Positions 1 through 8,187 of a stretch of 64,000 nucleotides of DNA are shown one piece after another. The notes beneath the pieces are model-generated. The model worked only from the letters and a program-made list of their open reading frames with translations, did not search any database and was not told the origin of the DNA. Made by a program: the position numbers and the translations under genes. The DNA comes from Porphyromonas cangingivalis (GTDB taxonomy: Bacteria > Bacteroidota > Bacteroidia > Bacteroidales > Porphyromonadaceae): contig NZ_LR134506.1 of NCBI RefSeq assembly GCF_900638305.1, forward strand, positions 1,984,001 to 2,048,000, written 5' to 3'. Position 1 is the first letter of the stretch. Every line of letters starts with the position of its first letter.

Positions 1-552
1 CTCGACCTCGCTGCAGGCACAGGAGACTTCACCATCGCACTGTCGAATGCCATACCTTCGGCACGCATCGTGGCTGCGGACTTGTCTCAGAATATGCTGA
101 GAGAGGCCGACCGAAAGTTCGTCGAACGCGGTATGTCTCAGGTCTCCACGGTTCAGTGCAACGCTCTTCATTTACCCTTCAAAGACAACACTTTCGATGC
201 CATCACCTGTGCTTTCGGAGTCCGCAACTTCTCCGACCTCGAACGAGGTCTTGGGGAGATGTACCGCACCTTACGTCCGGGAGGTGTTGCTGTCATCCTC
301 GAACTTTGCGAGCCCGACAGACGGATCTCCAGAGGACTTTATAAGTTGCATGCCTTCGGGGTTATTCCTGTCCTTGGGGCTGTCCTTGGACACAACCGGA
401 AGGCTTATGCCTATCTCCCTGAGAGCATCCGGCGTATGCCCCAACGTAATGGGATGAAAAGTATCATGGAGGGTATCGGGTTTTCTCGGGCGTCTTTCAA
501 GGTCTTTCCTCCGGGAGTCTGTGCGATGTACGTTGCATACAAACCTCTTTGA
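1..552 (+). CDS. ubiE: Demethylmenaquinone methyltransferase (MenG/UbiE), 3' part
   Basis: SAM-dependent methyltransferase for the last step of menaquinone synthesis. The reading frame is open from base 1, so the start lies outside the window. The visible part opens with the class I SAM-binding motif I (LDLAAGTGDF) and goes on through the motif around FDAITCAFGVRN and the RPGG strand typical of UbiE/MenG. The family is usually 230-250 residues; about 183 are seen here. aroE follows after 15 nt on the same strand, suggesting co-transcription. Menaquinone rather than ubiquinone as substrate is inferred from the Bacteroidetes setting. Confidence 0.93.
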   Translation, partial: LDLAAGTGDFTIALSNAIPSARIVAADLSQNMLREADRKFVERGMSQVSTVQCNALHLPFKDNTFDAITCAFGVRNFSDLERGLGEMYRTLRPGGVAVILELCEPDRRISRGLYKLHAFGVIPVLGAVLGHNRKAYAYLPESIRRMPQRNGMKSIMEGIGFSRASFKVFPPGVCAMYVAYKPL

Positions 553-567
553 TCCAACCTTGTTGCT

Positions 568-1305
568 ATGACGGAAGTCTATGGGTTGCTCGGCCGAGAC
601 ATATCGTACAGTCGTTCGCCGGAGATACATCGAGTCCTTTGGGGCAAAGATATTGAGGATAGGGACTACCTTCTCTTCGATACAAAAAATCTCATAGCTT
701 TTGTAGGTCGAGCAAAAGCGATGTCGGACCTCCGAGGCTTCAACGTTACTATTCCCTACAAACAAGCCATTATCCCTTATCTTGACGAACTCGAAGGGGA
801 TGCCCTCGCTACGAGAGCCGTAAATACAGTGAAGTGTCTACCTTCAGGTCGTTGGATCGGCTACAATACCGATGTCATTGGCTTTGAGACGTTGATTGGT
901 GGTATGGACTTAGACCCATCATCAGAGATCTATATCTTGGGTACAGGAGGGGCTTCAAAGGCCGTTGTAAGAGCGTTGGAAAAACGGGGAAGAGCCTTGA
1001 TATTGATCTCAAGACATCCGCAAGAGGGAGTGCTCTGTTATGAAGATTTACCCACCCTCCTCTCCACCACTTTTCCCAAAGTCATTGTCAATACGACACC
1101 CTTGGGCAGCCATCAACTTCCTGATCAACTGCCTCCCATCCCTTATTCTCTTCTCACTTCCGAAGATACCCTCATCGACTTGATCTATTCGCCTGAAGAG
1201 ACACCCTTCATGAAAGAGGGACAAAAGGTTGGAGCAAAAGTCTCCAACGGTCTGACCATGCTATGGGAACAAGCACGGGCAGCCCAAGCCATCTGGGCAA
1301 GATAA
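568..1305 (+). CDS. aroE: Shikimate dehydrogenase
   Basis: NADPH-dependent reduction of 3-dehydroshikimate to shikimate in aromatic amino acid synthesis; cytoplasmic. 245 residues, short but complete for the family. The shikimate-binding SxS motif is seen as SYSRSP (residues 13-18), the catalytic lysine in NVTIPYK (K65), the YNTD segment near residues 99-102, and the nucleotide-binding glycine loop GTGGAS at 125-130. It lies 15 nt after ubiE/menG, probably in the same operon. About 190 nt without a recognisable gene follow. Confidence 0.95.
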   Translation: MTEVYGLLGRDISYSRSPEIHRVLWGKDIEDRDYLLFDTKNLIAFVGRAKAMSDLRGFNVTIPYKQAIIPYLDELEGDALATRAVNTVKCLPSGRWIGYNTDVIGFETLIGGMDLDPSSEIYILGTGGASKAVVRALEKRGRALILISRHPQEGVLCYEDLPTLLSTTFPKVIVNTTPLGSHQLPDQLPPIPYSLLTSEDTLIDLIYSPEETPFMKEGQKVGAKVSNGLTMLWEQARAAQAIWAR

Positions 1306-1497
1306 AGACAACATACCACACATCTATTATCGAAATAAATGCCCGAGAACGCTCTTGAGATCGGACAGAGATAGTCGCAATACTACATGACCTTCGATCG
1401 AAGTTAACTTGGAGTGACTTACTCATCAAGCCTAAGCACGACCTCATATACTCGGTAAATCGATAAGACATGGTAGTACTCCAAAGAAAATATCATT

Positions 1498-1992
1498 ATG
1501 GAAATGCAAGAAAAATGGATCAATGCAGCTGCAAGGTTATCCCAAAGACTGCATCGAGGACAGACAGATAAGGCCGGAGTAGACTATTATCTCGGACATT
1601 TGAGTTTTGTAGCCTCTTTGGGCAAAACCTTTCAGGAGAAAGTCGTCGGCTATCTTCATGACGCCGGAGAAGACACTCCTTACAGTATAGAAGAGATATT
1701 GGATCTATTGGAAAAGGAAGCAGAGATGTCGTTCGACACAAAAGACAAAACAGACATGGCACAGGCTTTACACCTGCTCAACCACAATACGACACCTTAT
1801 CGAGCGACATACATCCGAAATATAGGTGAGCATCCTCTGGCAACAGCGGTAAAGCTCAACGATTTAACGCACAATATGGATATTCGGCGATTGCCTACAC
1901 CATCAGAAAATGATTATGAGCGGCTCAAGAGATACAAGGAAGAATACAATTATCTTTTTCGGAGGGCAAAGTCAGATTATTCTCCGAAATAA
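1498..1992 (+). CDS. HD-domain protein resembling the SpoT hydrolase domain
   Basis: 164 residues made of one HD-type metal-dependent phosphohydrolase domain. The histidine in YLGHLSFVA (H34), the HD pair in GYLHDAGEDT (H54-D55), the following ED (58-59) and a later KLNDLTHNM segment match in order the metal-binding motifs of the RelA/SpoT hydrolase half, where the last reads KLADRLHNM. No synthetase, TGS or ACT domain is present. A single-domain (p)ppGpp hydrolase of the small-alarmone-hydrolase type is a reasonable inference, but other HD substrates are possible. The gene stands alone and ends just before a bidirectional-looking terminator. Confidence 0.75.
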   Translation: MEMQEKWINAAARLSQRLHRGQTDKAGVDYYLGHLSFVASLGKTFQEKVVGYLHDAGEDTPYSIEEILDLLEKEAEMSFDTKDKTDMAQALHLLNHNTTPYRATYIRNIGEHPLATAVKLNDLTHNMDIRRLPTPSENDYERLKRYKEEYNYLFRRAKSDYSPK

Positions 1993-2028
1993 TAGATCCT
2001 TAAGCGGATCATCAGTAATCACAGTAAA

Positions 2029-2065
2029 AAAGCCACCTCTGCTCTTGGGAAGCGGAGATGGCTTT
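2029..2065. terminator. Hairpin terminator between convergent genes
   Basis: Two 14-nt arms (2029-2042 and 2052-2065) pair with one mismatch and one G-U around a 9-nt loop, flanked by A-rich and T-rich sequence. It lies between the convergent HD gene and rhodanese gene and could serve both. Confidence 0.75.
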
Positions 2066-2096
2066 CTTAGTTCCTATTGGGTGTGATTAGTAGAGA

Positions 2097-2474
2097 TTAT
2101 TGCTTGATGAAAGCCTCGTAACCACCGTCAAGGTTGATGACTTTGAAGCCTGCCTTTGTGAGGATTTCCGAAGCCTTTGCACTTCTGCGACCGCTACGGC
2201 AATAGACTGCTACGGGACGGTTCTTGTCGAATGTTTCCAATGCACGAGCTTCGAAGTCTGCATCCTTGACAGAGATCTGAACGGCACAGTCGATGTGTCC
2301 CTCATTGTACTCTTCGATGGTACGAGCATCGAGTAGCTGCATCCCCTCTTCTTGAAGGACAGTCTTAAACTCTTGCACGTTCACAGTCTTGTATTCTACA
2401 GAGTTTGCACAACTCAAGACAGAGAGGCAAACCCCTACCGTCGCTATGATCATGTAGATAAATGTTCTTTTCAT
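2097..2474 (-). CDS. Rhodanese-like lipoprotein
   Basis: 125 residues. The N-terminus is a lipoprotein signal with lipobox LSVLSC (Cys22), so the protein is exported and lipid-anchored. The rest is one rhodanese domain with LLDARTIEEYNEGHI and an active-site loop around Cys92 (YCRSGRRS), the persulfide-carrying cysteine of sulfurtransferases. It lies 46 nt downstream of sufS on the same strand, but a rhodanese outside the cytoplasmic membrane would not pass sulfur directly to SufS; a role in periplasmic redox or sulfur handling is only a guess. Confidence 0.85.
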   Translation of the reverse strand: MKRTFIYMIIATVGVCLSVLSCANSVEYKTVNVQEFKTVLQEEGMQLLDARTIEEYNEGHIDCAVQISVKDADFEARALETFDKNRPVAVYCRSGRRSAKASEILTKAGFKVINLDGGYEAFIKQ

Positions 2475-2520
2475 GCTTAATGTTCTGTTTTTTAGAGTGT
2501 TATTAATATAGGTTGTGTGA

Positions 2521-3759
2521 TTATCTCAACATAGGAAGCACCCTCTGAAGTGCCACGATGAGTGCATCGATATCCTCTTTTGTGTTGTAGAAGGCAAAGC
2601 TTGCTCTTATTGTCCCATCCAGCCCAAGCTCATGCATCAAGGGTTGAGCACAATGGTGTCCCGTGCGTACGGCTATCCCCATACGGTCGATGAGCATACC
2701 GACATCATAAGGGTGAAGTCCCTCAAAAGTGAAAGAGATCACAGCCTCTTTTGTCTTCGATGTGCCATGAATCTTGATGCCATCAAGTGTGAGCAACCGT
2801 TCTGTCGCATATGTCAACAACTCCTCCTCATACTTCATGATGCTCTCGAAGCCGAGTGCAGAGATATACTCTATCGCCTTGGCCAGACCGACACTGCCGA
2901 TGAAGTCCGGTGTCCCGGCTTCAAACTTGAACGGAATCTCGTTGAATGTTGTTTTCTCAAAGGTCACCTTGTGGATCATTTCACCACCACCCTGATAGGG
3001 GGGGATAGCTTCCAACAGTTCGCGACGACCATAGAGCACTCCGATACCTGTCGGAGCATAGAGTTTGTGCCCACTGAAGGCGAGGAAATCCACTCCCAAC
3101 TCCTGTACATCGATCGGTCTATGCGCCACCGACTGAGCTGCATCCACAAGGATATGCACCCCATGCTCGTGAGCGATCTGAGCGATCTCTCGGATGGGAT
3201 TTGTCGTGCCCAACACATTCGAAGAGTGGCACATAGATACGAACCTCGTGCGAGGAGTGAAAGCCTTGCGGTATGCTTCCATATCGAGATCTCCGGTCTC
3301 TGTAACAGGTACAGGCACGACCTTAATGCCCTCCAAGAGTTGCCAAGGCACGATGTTCGAGTGGTGCTCCATCACAGAGACGATGACCTCATCTCCGGGC
3401 TTGAGGAACTTCCGACCATAAGAGTGTGCGACAAGGTTGATACTCTCGGTCGTGCCTCTCGTGAAGAGAACTTCGTCCGAAGACTCTGCCCCGATGAACT
3501 TTGCCACCGTCTTGCGAGCCCTCTCGTGCGCCTCGGTTGCTTCTCTGCTGAGAAAGTGCACCCCTCGATGGATATTGGCGTTACGGTAGAGGGCAGCCTC
3601 ATCCATGGCTTGGATGACTTGTAGGGGCTTCTGTGCCGTTGCAGCATTGTCGAGGTAAATGAGGTTTTTATCTCCGTAGATCTTCTGCGAAAGGGAAGGG
3701 AAATCCTTTCGGATCTGTTGTATATCTAATGTATTCACTTTATCTTTCTTATATATCAC
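2521..3759 (-). CDS. sufS: Cysteine desulfurase SufS
   Basis: PLP enzyme that takes sulfur from cysteine for Fe-S cluster assembly; cytoplasmic. 412 residues, the usual group II length. The PLP lysine is K232 in FSGHKLYAP; the active-site cysteine is C370 in RTGHHCAQP, the SufS (group II) signature. The N-terminal YLDNAATAQKP and the HVHxLxDAAQ-like strand (around 202-209) are also typical. No sufBCDE neighbours are present in the window. A TAnnTTTG promoter box lies at 3793-3800. Confidence 0.95.
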   Translation of the reverse strand: MIYKKDKVNTLDIQQIRKDFPSLSQKIYGDKNLIYLDNAATAQKPLQVIQAMDEAALYRNANIHRGVHFLSREATEAHERARKTVAKFIGAESSDEVLFTRGTTESINLVAHSYGRKFLKPGDEVIVSVMEHHSNIVPWQLLEGIKVVPVPVTETGDLDMEAYRKAFTPRTRFVSMCHSSNVLGTTNPIREIAQIAHEHGVHILVDAAQSVAHRPIDVQELGVDFLAFSGHKLYAPTGIGVLYGRRELLEAIPPYQGGGEMIHKVTFEKTTFNEIPFKFEAGTPDFIGSVGLAKAIEYISALGFESIMKYEEELLTYATERLLTLDGIKIHGTSKTKEAVISFTFEGLHPYDVGMLIDRMGIAVRTGHHCAQPLMHELGLDGTIRASFAFYNTKEDIDALIVALQRVLPMLR

Positions 3760-3792
3760 TTAAATGGTTGTCTAAAAACACTTCACCGAGGA

Positions 3793-3800
3793 CAAAAGTA
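3793..3800 (-). promoter_or_regulatory. -7 promoter box for sufS
   Basis: TACTTTTG on the minus strand matches the Bacteroidetes -7 consensus TAnnTTTG and lies 33 nt upstream of the sufS start codon. Confidence 0.6.
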
Positions 3801-3923
3801 CGATATTTCTTCAAAAGAGGAATACCCTTCGAGCCTGCATCACCTTCTCCATGCACTCCTCACCGGAGACATTTGGACAAAATCCAAAATGATTGCAGGA
3901 GATAAGGAGCCGGGTACAGGCTG

Positions 3924-4994
3924 TCAGATCGTCAAGCCGTTGTGAGAAATAGCATGATGAGCCTTAGCCATGATGCGCTTCGTGCTCTCTGGCGAAAGGT
4001 CGATACGGATCGGAAGGGTATAGAGACGATGTCGGTACTCCTTCGGGATGTCCGACTCCATGGTACGTAGCCGGATCGCATCCTTCTCTGTACATAGGAT
4101 GACGCTGCCGGCCTCTTCGTCCAAGTATTCGAGGAGATTCCGGATATCCTCTGTCGTGAAGCTGTAATGATCCGGATAGACGACGAACTTCCTTATGTTG
4201 CGGTAATTTCCTTTCAAGTATTCGTGATAACGGTCGGGATCTGCTATCCCACTTATCCCTATCATCGGTGTCATGGTGTTCAGAGTCGGAGCGGTCGGTT
4301 CGAAAATCGGCACCGGTGCTGAGTAGGCGATTCGGCTGAAATAGAGATCTTGGTGTGCGATGGGAGATATCTCCCCTTCGAGTAGGCGGAGGTCGATGGG
4401 ATTGAGTCCCGAAGGGAGTGAAGTGATGATGATCGTGTCCGCTCTGAGCTTGCCCATGGCACTCTCTCTGAGATTACCATACGGGAGCAGATCATCTCTC
4501 GTGAAGAGGTTGTAGTACGAGGTGAGGAGGATGCTGTAAGCCGGAGTCACATAACGGTGCTGGAAACCGTCGTCCATGAGGATGACCTCGGGGCGTTCCT
4601 TCTCCGGAAGAGCCTCCATGGCCGCTATGGCACGACGACGATTGCCATCGATATACATCATGAGATCAGGGAACTTCGATAATATCTGTGCGGGCTCATC
4701 ACCGATCTCCTGCGCCGTATGCCCTGGTGTTGCTATGATCGGACCTTTCGTCGTGCGACCATAACCACGGCTGAGGACGGCCAGTCGATAGCGATCTTTG
4801 AGTTGACGGATGAGCCATTCTATGTGAGGAGTCTTTCCTGTCCCTCCGGCCGAAAGATTACCCACGCAGATGGTGGGTATCGAAGGCTTCACCGACTTTA
4901 TCATCCCCATATCAAAAGCAAAATTGCGCAACCCCACTCCCCAGCCGTACAATACAGCAGGTATCTTGAGTAGTATGTTGCGCCTCTTGCTCAT
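3924..4994 (-). CDS. lpxK: Tetraacyldisaccharide 4'-kinase LpxK
   Basis: Phosphorylates the 4' position of the lipid A disaccharide precursor; inner-membrane-associated. 356 residues. The P-loop is seen as GNLSAGGTGKT (residues 45-55), with the family motifs SRGYGR, GDEPAQ and DDGFQHR following. A hydrophobic N-terminal segment (about residues 8-27) is the membrane anchor. It lies upstream of sufS on the same strand with a 164-nt gap, and downstream of the broken sppA. Confidence 0.94.
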   Translation of the reverse strand: MSKRRNILLKIPAVLYGWGVGLRNFAFDMGMIKSVKPSIPTICVGNLSAGGTGKTPHIEWLIRQLKDRYRLAVLSRGYGRTTKGPIIATPGHTAQEIGDEPAQILSKFPDLMMYIDGNRRRAIAAMEALPEKERPEVILMDDGFQHRYVTPAYSILLTSYYNLFTRDDLLPYGNLRESAMGKLRADTIIITSLPSGLNPIDLRLLEGEISPIAHQDLYFSRIAYSAPVPIFEPTAPTLNTMTPMIGISGIADPDRYHEYLKGNYRNIRKFVVYPDHYSFTTEDIRNLLEYLDEEAGSVILCTEKDAIRLRTMESDIPKEYRHRLYTLPIRIDLSPESTKRIMAKAHHAISHNGLTI

Positions 4995-5179
4995 CTATTT
5001 CGTTGTCCCCACGGAGTGGGGCTGATATGTATGTCAGAGGTGTGTCAGAAGGAATAGTATCCCTCGATTTGACGAATTATTATCGGGGCTTGATGATGCA
5101 TGGCTTGGCACCACGCTTGCCCTCGTTACAGTGCCGGAGAGACAATACTCCTCTCTGACACACCCCCTCTATTTTGTTC

Positions 5180-7035
5180 TTAGTATTCTACCTTGCCCAT
5201 ATCAGGAGTGACAGCCTCCAAGTCGTATGGAGGGAGTGCCATGATACCGGTACGTGAGCGAAGGCGTTCGATGTGCTTGCGGAGCTCTTGCTCTTCGGGC
5301 GAAAGGATGAAGTTGAAGTTTACCAGACTCTTGATCTCTACCATAGAGAGCCCCAAAAGGTCTTCGAACCAATTCACCTCCTTCTTATTGTAACCCACAC
5401 TGTAGTCACTGCTAAGACCCGCAAGACGAGCCGCTTCGGTGACAGCATCAGTGAGATCCCCGAGTTCGTCGACAAGGCCGATCTCAAGCGCCTTCTGACC
5501 AAGCCATACACGACCTTGACCGACAGAATCGACCTGAGCCTTGGTCATGCCACGACCATCAGCCACCCTTGTGATAAACGTGTCATAGCCCTTTTCGATG
5601 TAGCCCTGCATCACGGCCTTTTCCTTGTCTGTCATAGGACGATAAGGAGTGCCGAAGTCAGCCAACTGCGCCGTTTTGACGGTATCGTAAGACAAGTCAA
5701 GCTTCTGAGCCAAACCGGTAAAGTTGGGGAACAGCCCGAAGATTCCGATCGAACCGGTCAATGTGTACGGATCGGCATAGATCTTAGAAGCTTCACAAGA
5801 GATGTAATAACCACCCGATGCGGCATAATTACCCATAGAGACAACGATAGGTTTCTTCTCCTTGAGTCTCTTGACCTCATGATGGATGAGCTCCGAGAGG
5901 AATGCATCCCCACCGGGAGAGTTGACACGGAGGACCACAGCCTTCACACTTTCGTCATCCGCGACATCACGAAGTTGCTTGATCAGATCACGGTTGATGG
6001 TCGCTTCTTCGCTCATGGTTGGGAATGGCACATCGACAAGATCCTTGTCCACGATGGCACCTTCGGCAAAGAGGACAACGACATCCCCCATCTTTCTGAT
6101 ACCCTTCCTTGAAGATGCAAGCACATCTCCCACAGAGAGGTAGTCAATCTCCGCTTCTCTGTCCCCCACGAGGTTCTGAGCGATGACCTCATCGAAGTCT
6201 GCGCCATAGAGGAGCGAGTCCACAAACTGAAGGCGAAGAGCCTCTTGAGGAGTGTTGAACAATCCCCCCTGTCAGCAAAAGCTTGGATGGAGTCCGGGTG
6301 TATATTACGGCTTTGTGCGATGTCTGCCTTTGTCGAAGACCAAAGACCGTCAAGGTAAGTCTGTATCTGCATCTTGTTTGCATCGCTGAGCTTGGAGTTG
6401 ATATAAGGCTCCACAGCCCCCTTGAACGTGCCGACCTTGAAGACTTGCATCTCCACGCCCAGTTTCTTCAGGATGCCCGAGTAGAAGAGTGTGGTAGACG
6501 AAAGACCCGAGATATTGATCATGCCATAAGGGTTGAGGTATACCTTATCGGCGACACTTGAGACATAATAGTTGCCATAGCCATAACGCTCTGCGTAAGC
6601 GAAGATCTCCTTACCGCTCTTACGGAAGTTGTCAAGATGTTCACGTAGCTCTTGAGCTGTCGCAAACCCCATGCCTGCTCTTTCGAGTTTGAGGACGATA
6701 GCCTCGATCTTTGGATCTTCTGTTGCGATGTTGATCGCCTTGATGATTTCATGGAGAGGGAAGTTTTTTTGCTTCTTATCCCCCTTGCCAAAAGGTAGGT
6801 CGGAATAGAAGTCGCCGGTCTTGGTGTCATTGATCATACCCGAAAGGTCGAGCATAAGGACGCTGCCACTGGAGATCTTCTTGGCTTTCGTTGTGGCTGT
6901 ATCTTTACTGCCGAAGGCATCAGACACGGACGAAACCAATCCCCCCAACATGGAGAAGAACACGAACAATACGATGATGCCGGCGACAACCACGCCAAGG
7001 CACGAAGCCAAAAGCATCTTGAAAAACTGTTTCAT
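5180..7035 (-). pseudogene. sppA: Signal peptide peptidase SppA (67K type), frameshifted
   Basis: A membrane-anchored serine protease of the S49 family that degrades cleaved signal peptides. Read from 7035 leftwards, the first frame has an N-terminal membrane segment (about residues 12-30) and the catalytic-lysine region VGTFKGAVEP (K205). It then leaves frame at a run of six C on the plus strand (6264-6269). The second frame continues with NTPQEALRLQF and holds the catalytic-serine region NYAASGGYYIS and DPYTLTGSIG. One extra G in the tract would restore a single protein of about 610 residues, the usual 67K length. As read, Lys and Ser lie in different frames, so the gene is inactive unless slippage, phase variation or a sequencing error is involved. 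Confidence 0.85.
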
Positions 7036-7426
7036 TAGCTTGCAGATATATGGATAACTTAAAATTGTAATACTCTATCTCACCACAAAAGGGCATACTA
7101 TTTTGCGAAGATAAGATATATCAAACTATTTGCCAATAAATTAAAGCCATATTTTACGATGCTATTATCAAAAATGTGAATTTTCTTTATCAAAAAGAAG
7201 CCGTTCTTGATTGAGGTGCAAAGGATTGTAATCTTCAGATGTAAGTGAAGTGGCTATAAAACATGGAGTTATGTAGTAATTAGTGCATTCTCTTGTGATT
7301 TTTTCTTGAAAAAATAAGATAAGGCTTAAGCCGATTGCCACAGCAAAACAGAGTTGTTCTTCTTTTGTGTTTATGCCTAACTTCTGTTTTTATTACCCTG
7401 TCATGTTTCTCGTTTCAAGTGTGAAA
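7036..7426. other. AT-rich intergenic region upstream of sppA
   Basis: About 390 nt without a convincing gene on either strand. It holds the sppA 5' region, including a near-match to the -7 box (TATCTTCG on the minus strand, around 7107), and then sequence leading to the degraded DUF3853 gene. I see no att-like repeat here. Confidence 0.5.
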
Positions 7427-7860
7427 TTAGGATTGTGGGCTGAGTGGTAAGTAGTTCATTGGAATCCTTGCATCTACACGAAGCTTGATGCGAGATAGGT
7501 TGAACTTATTCGCTACTATTGCTGCCAAATGCTTTCGTAGGCTGGCGGATTCATCTGCGTCCTCTTGTTTTTTGCGACCAGCCAACTCGAGGGCGAGGTC
7601 AGCGTTCAGATAATCTTACGCCCTACCTGTGTGATGGCTCGGTCTATCTTGCCACTCTGCTTGATGCGATTGGCGGTGGGGAGGCTACAGCCGAAAAGGC
7701 GAGCGATGCCCGATAGCCCATACACATAGCGTCTTTGCTCTTTGGAGGGGCTTGCCTCCGTGGGGGTATTGTTGGGCTGTGAGACGTGGCGAGCAAGGAA
7801 GAGCAATTCCTCGCCAGTCATCTGCCATACGGGCTTGCCCAAAAGTTCTTCTAAAATCAT
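7427..7860 (-). pseudogene. DUF3853-family protein, frameshifted
   Basis: The first 84 codons encode a DUF3853-type protein: an N-terminal LGKPVWQMTGEELLFL block, then YVYGLSGIARLFGCS and TANRIKQSGKIDRAI, a helix-turn-helix-like core common on Bacteroidetes mobile elements. Translation stops after VGRKII at 7606. The next frame continues at once with NADLALELAGRKKQ, the usual family C-terminus, and runs open to a stop at 7427. The gene is therefore read as frameshifted near 7606-7621. A -7 box on the minus strand lies at 7930-7937. It is probably a relic of an older mobile element that preceded the neighbouring glycosyltransferase operon. Confidence 0.7.
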
Positions 7861-7929
7861 ACTTCATTGCAGTTGAGTTGTGAATACTTTTGCCCTTGTG
7901 CTTCGGGCTATTAGTCAGCTCTGACACTG

Positions 7930-7937
7930 CAAAAGTA
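7930..7937 (-). promoter_or_regulatory. -7 promoter box for the DUF3853 gene
   Basis: TACTTTTG on the minus strand, 70 nt upstream of the DUF3853 start codon, fits TAnnTTTG. Confidence 0.5.
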
Positions 7938-8045
7938 TGAGCTAATCTGTTGTCTGTGAAAGGGTAAGGAGGTCGCAGGAAATGCAAGGAAAAGGCAGGA
8001 AATCACAACCCCTCATTCCGCCGTCCTCAACACGCATTTTGATAC

Positions 8046-8083
8046 AAAAAGAGGCTCGCAGAGCATCACCGCCCCCGAGCCTC
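8046..8083 (-). terminator. Orphan intrinsic terminator, minus strand
   Basis: Arms 8051-8058 and 8076-8083 (GAGGCTCG / CGAGCCTC) pair perfectly and are followed on the minus strand by CTTTTTG. The nearest gene to the right is on the plus strand, so this terminator has no obvious upstream gene. Confidence 0.65.
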
Positions 8084-8170
8084 TCACCACGTTTCGCCCT
8101 CACCGAGCTCGCCCTCTTGTTTTTCAGTGTTAAATAGGGAAATCCCTTCGCTCCTCTGCTAGCTTCTTCG

Positions 8171-8178
8171 TACCTTTG
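8171..8178 (+). promoter_or_regulatory. -7 promoter box of the glycosyltransferase operon
   Basis: TACCTTTG fits TAnnTTTG. Transcription would begin near 8185, just before the ATG at 8188, giving a very short leader; the in-frame ATG at 8203 is the alternative start. Confidence 0.6.
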
Positions 8179-8187
8179 CGAACACAA

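Noticed and set aside
2632-3624. Long frame opposite sufS (330 codons)
   Set aside because: It is a shadow of a conserved gene with clear PLP and cysteine motifs; the antisense protein has no recognisable domain.
5273-6112. 279-codon frame opposite sppA
   Set aside because: Antisense shadow of the C-terminal half of sppA.
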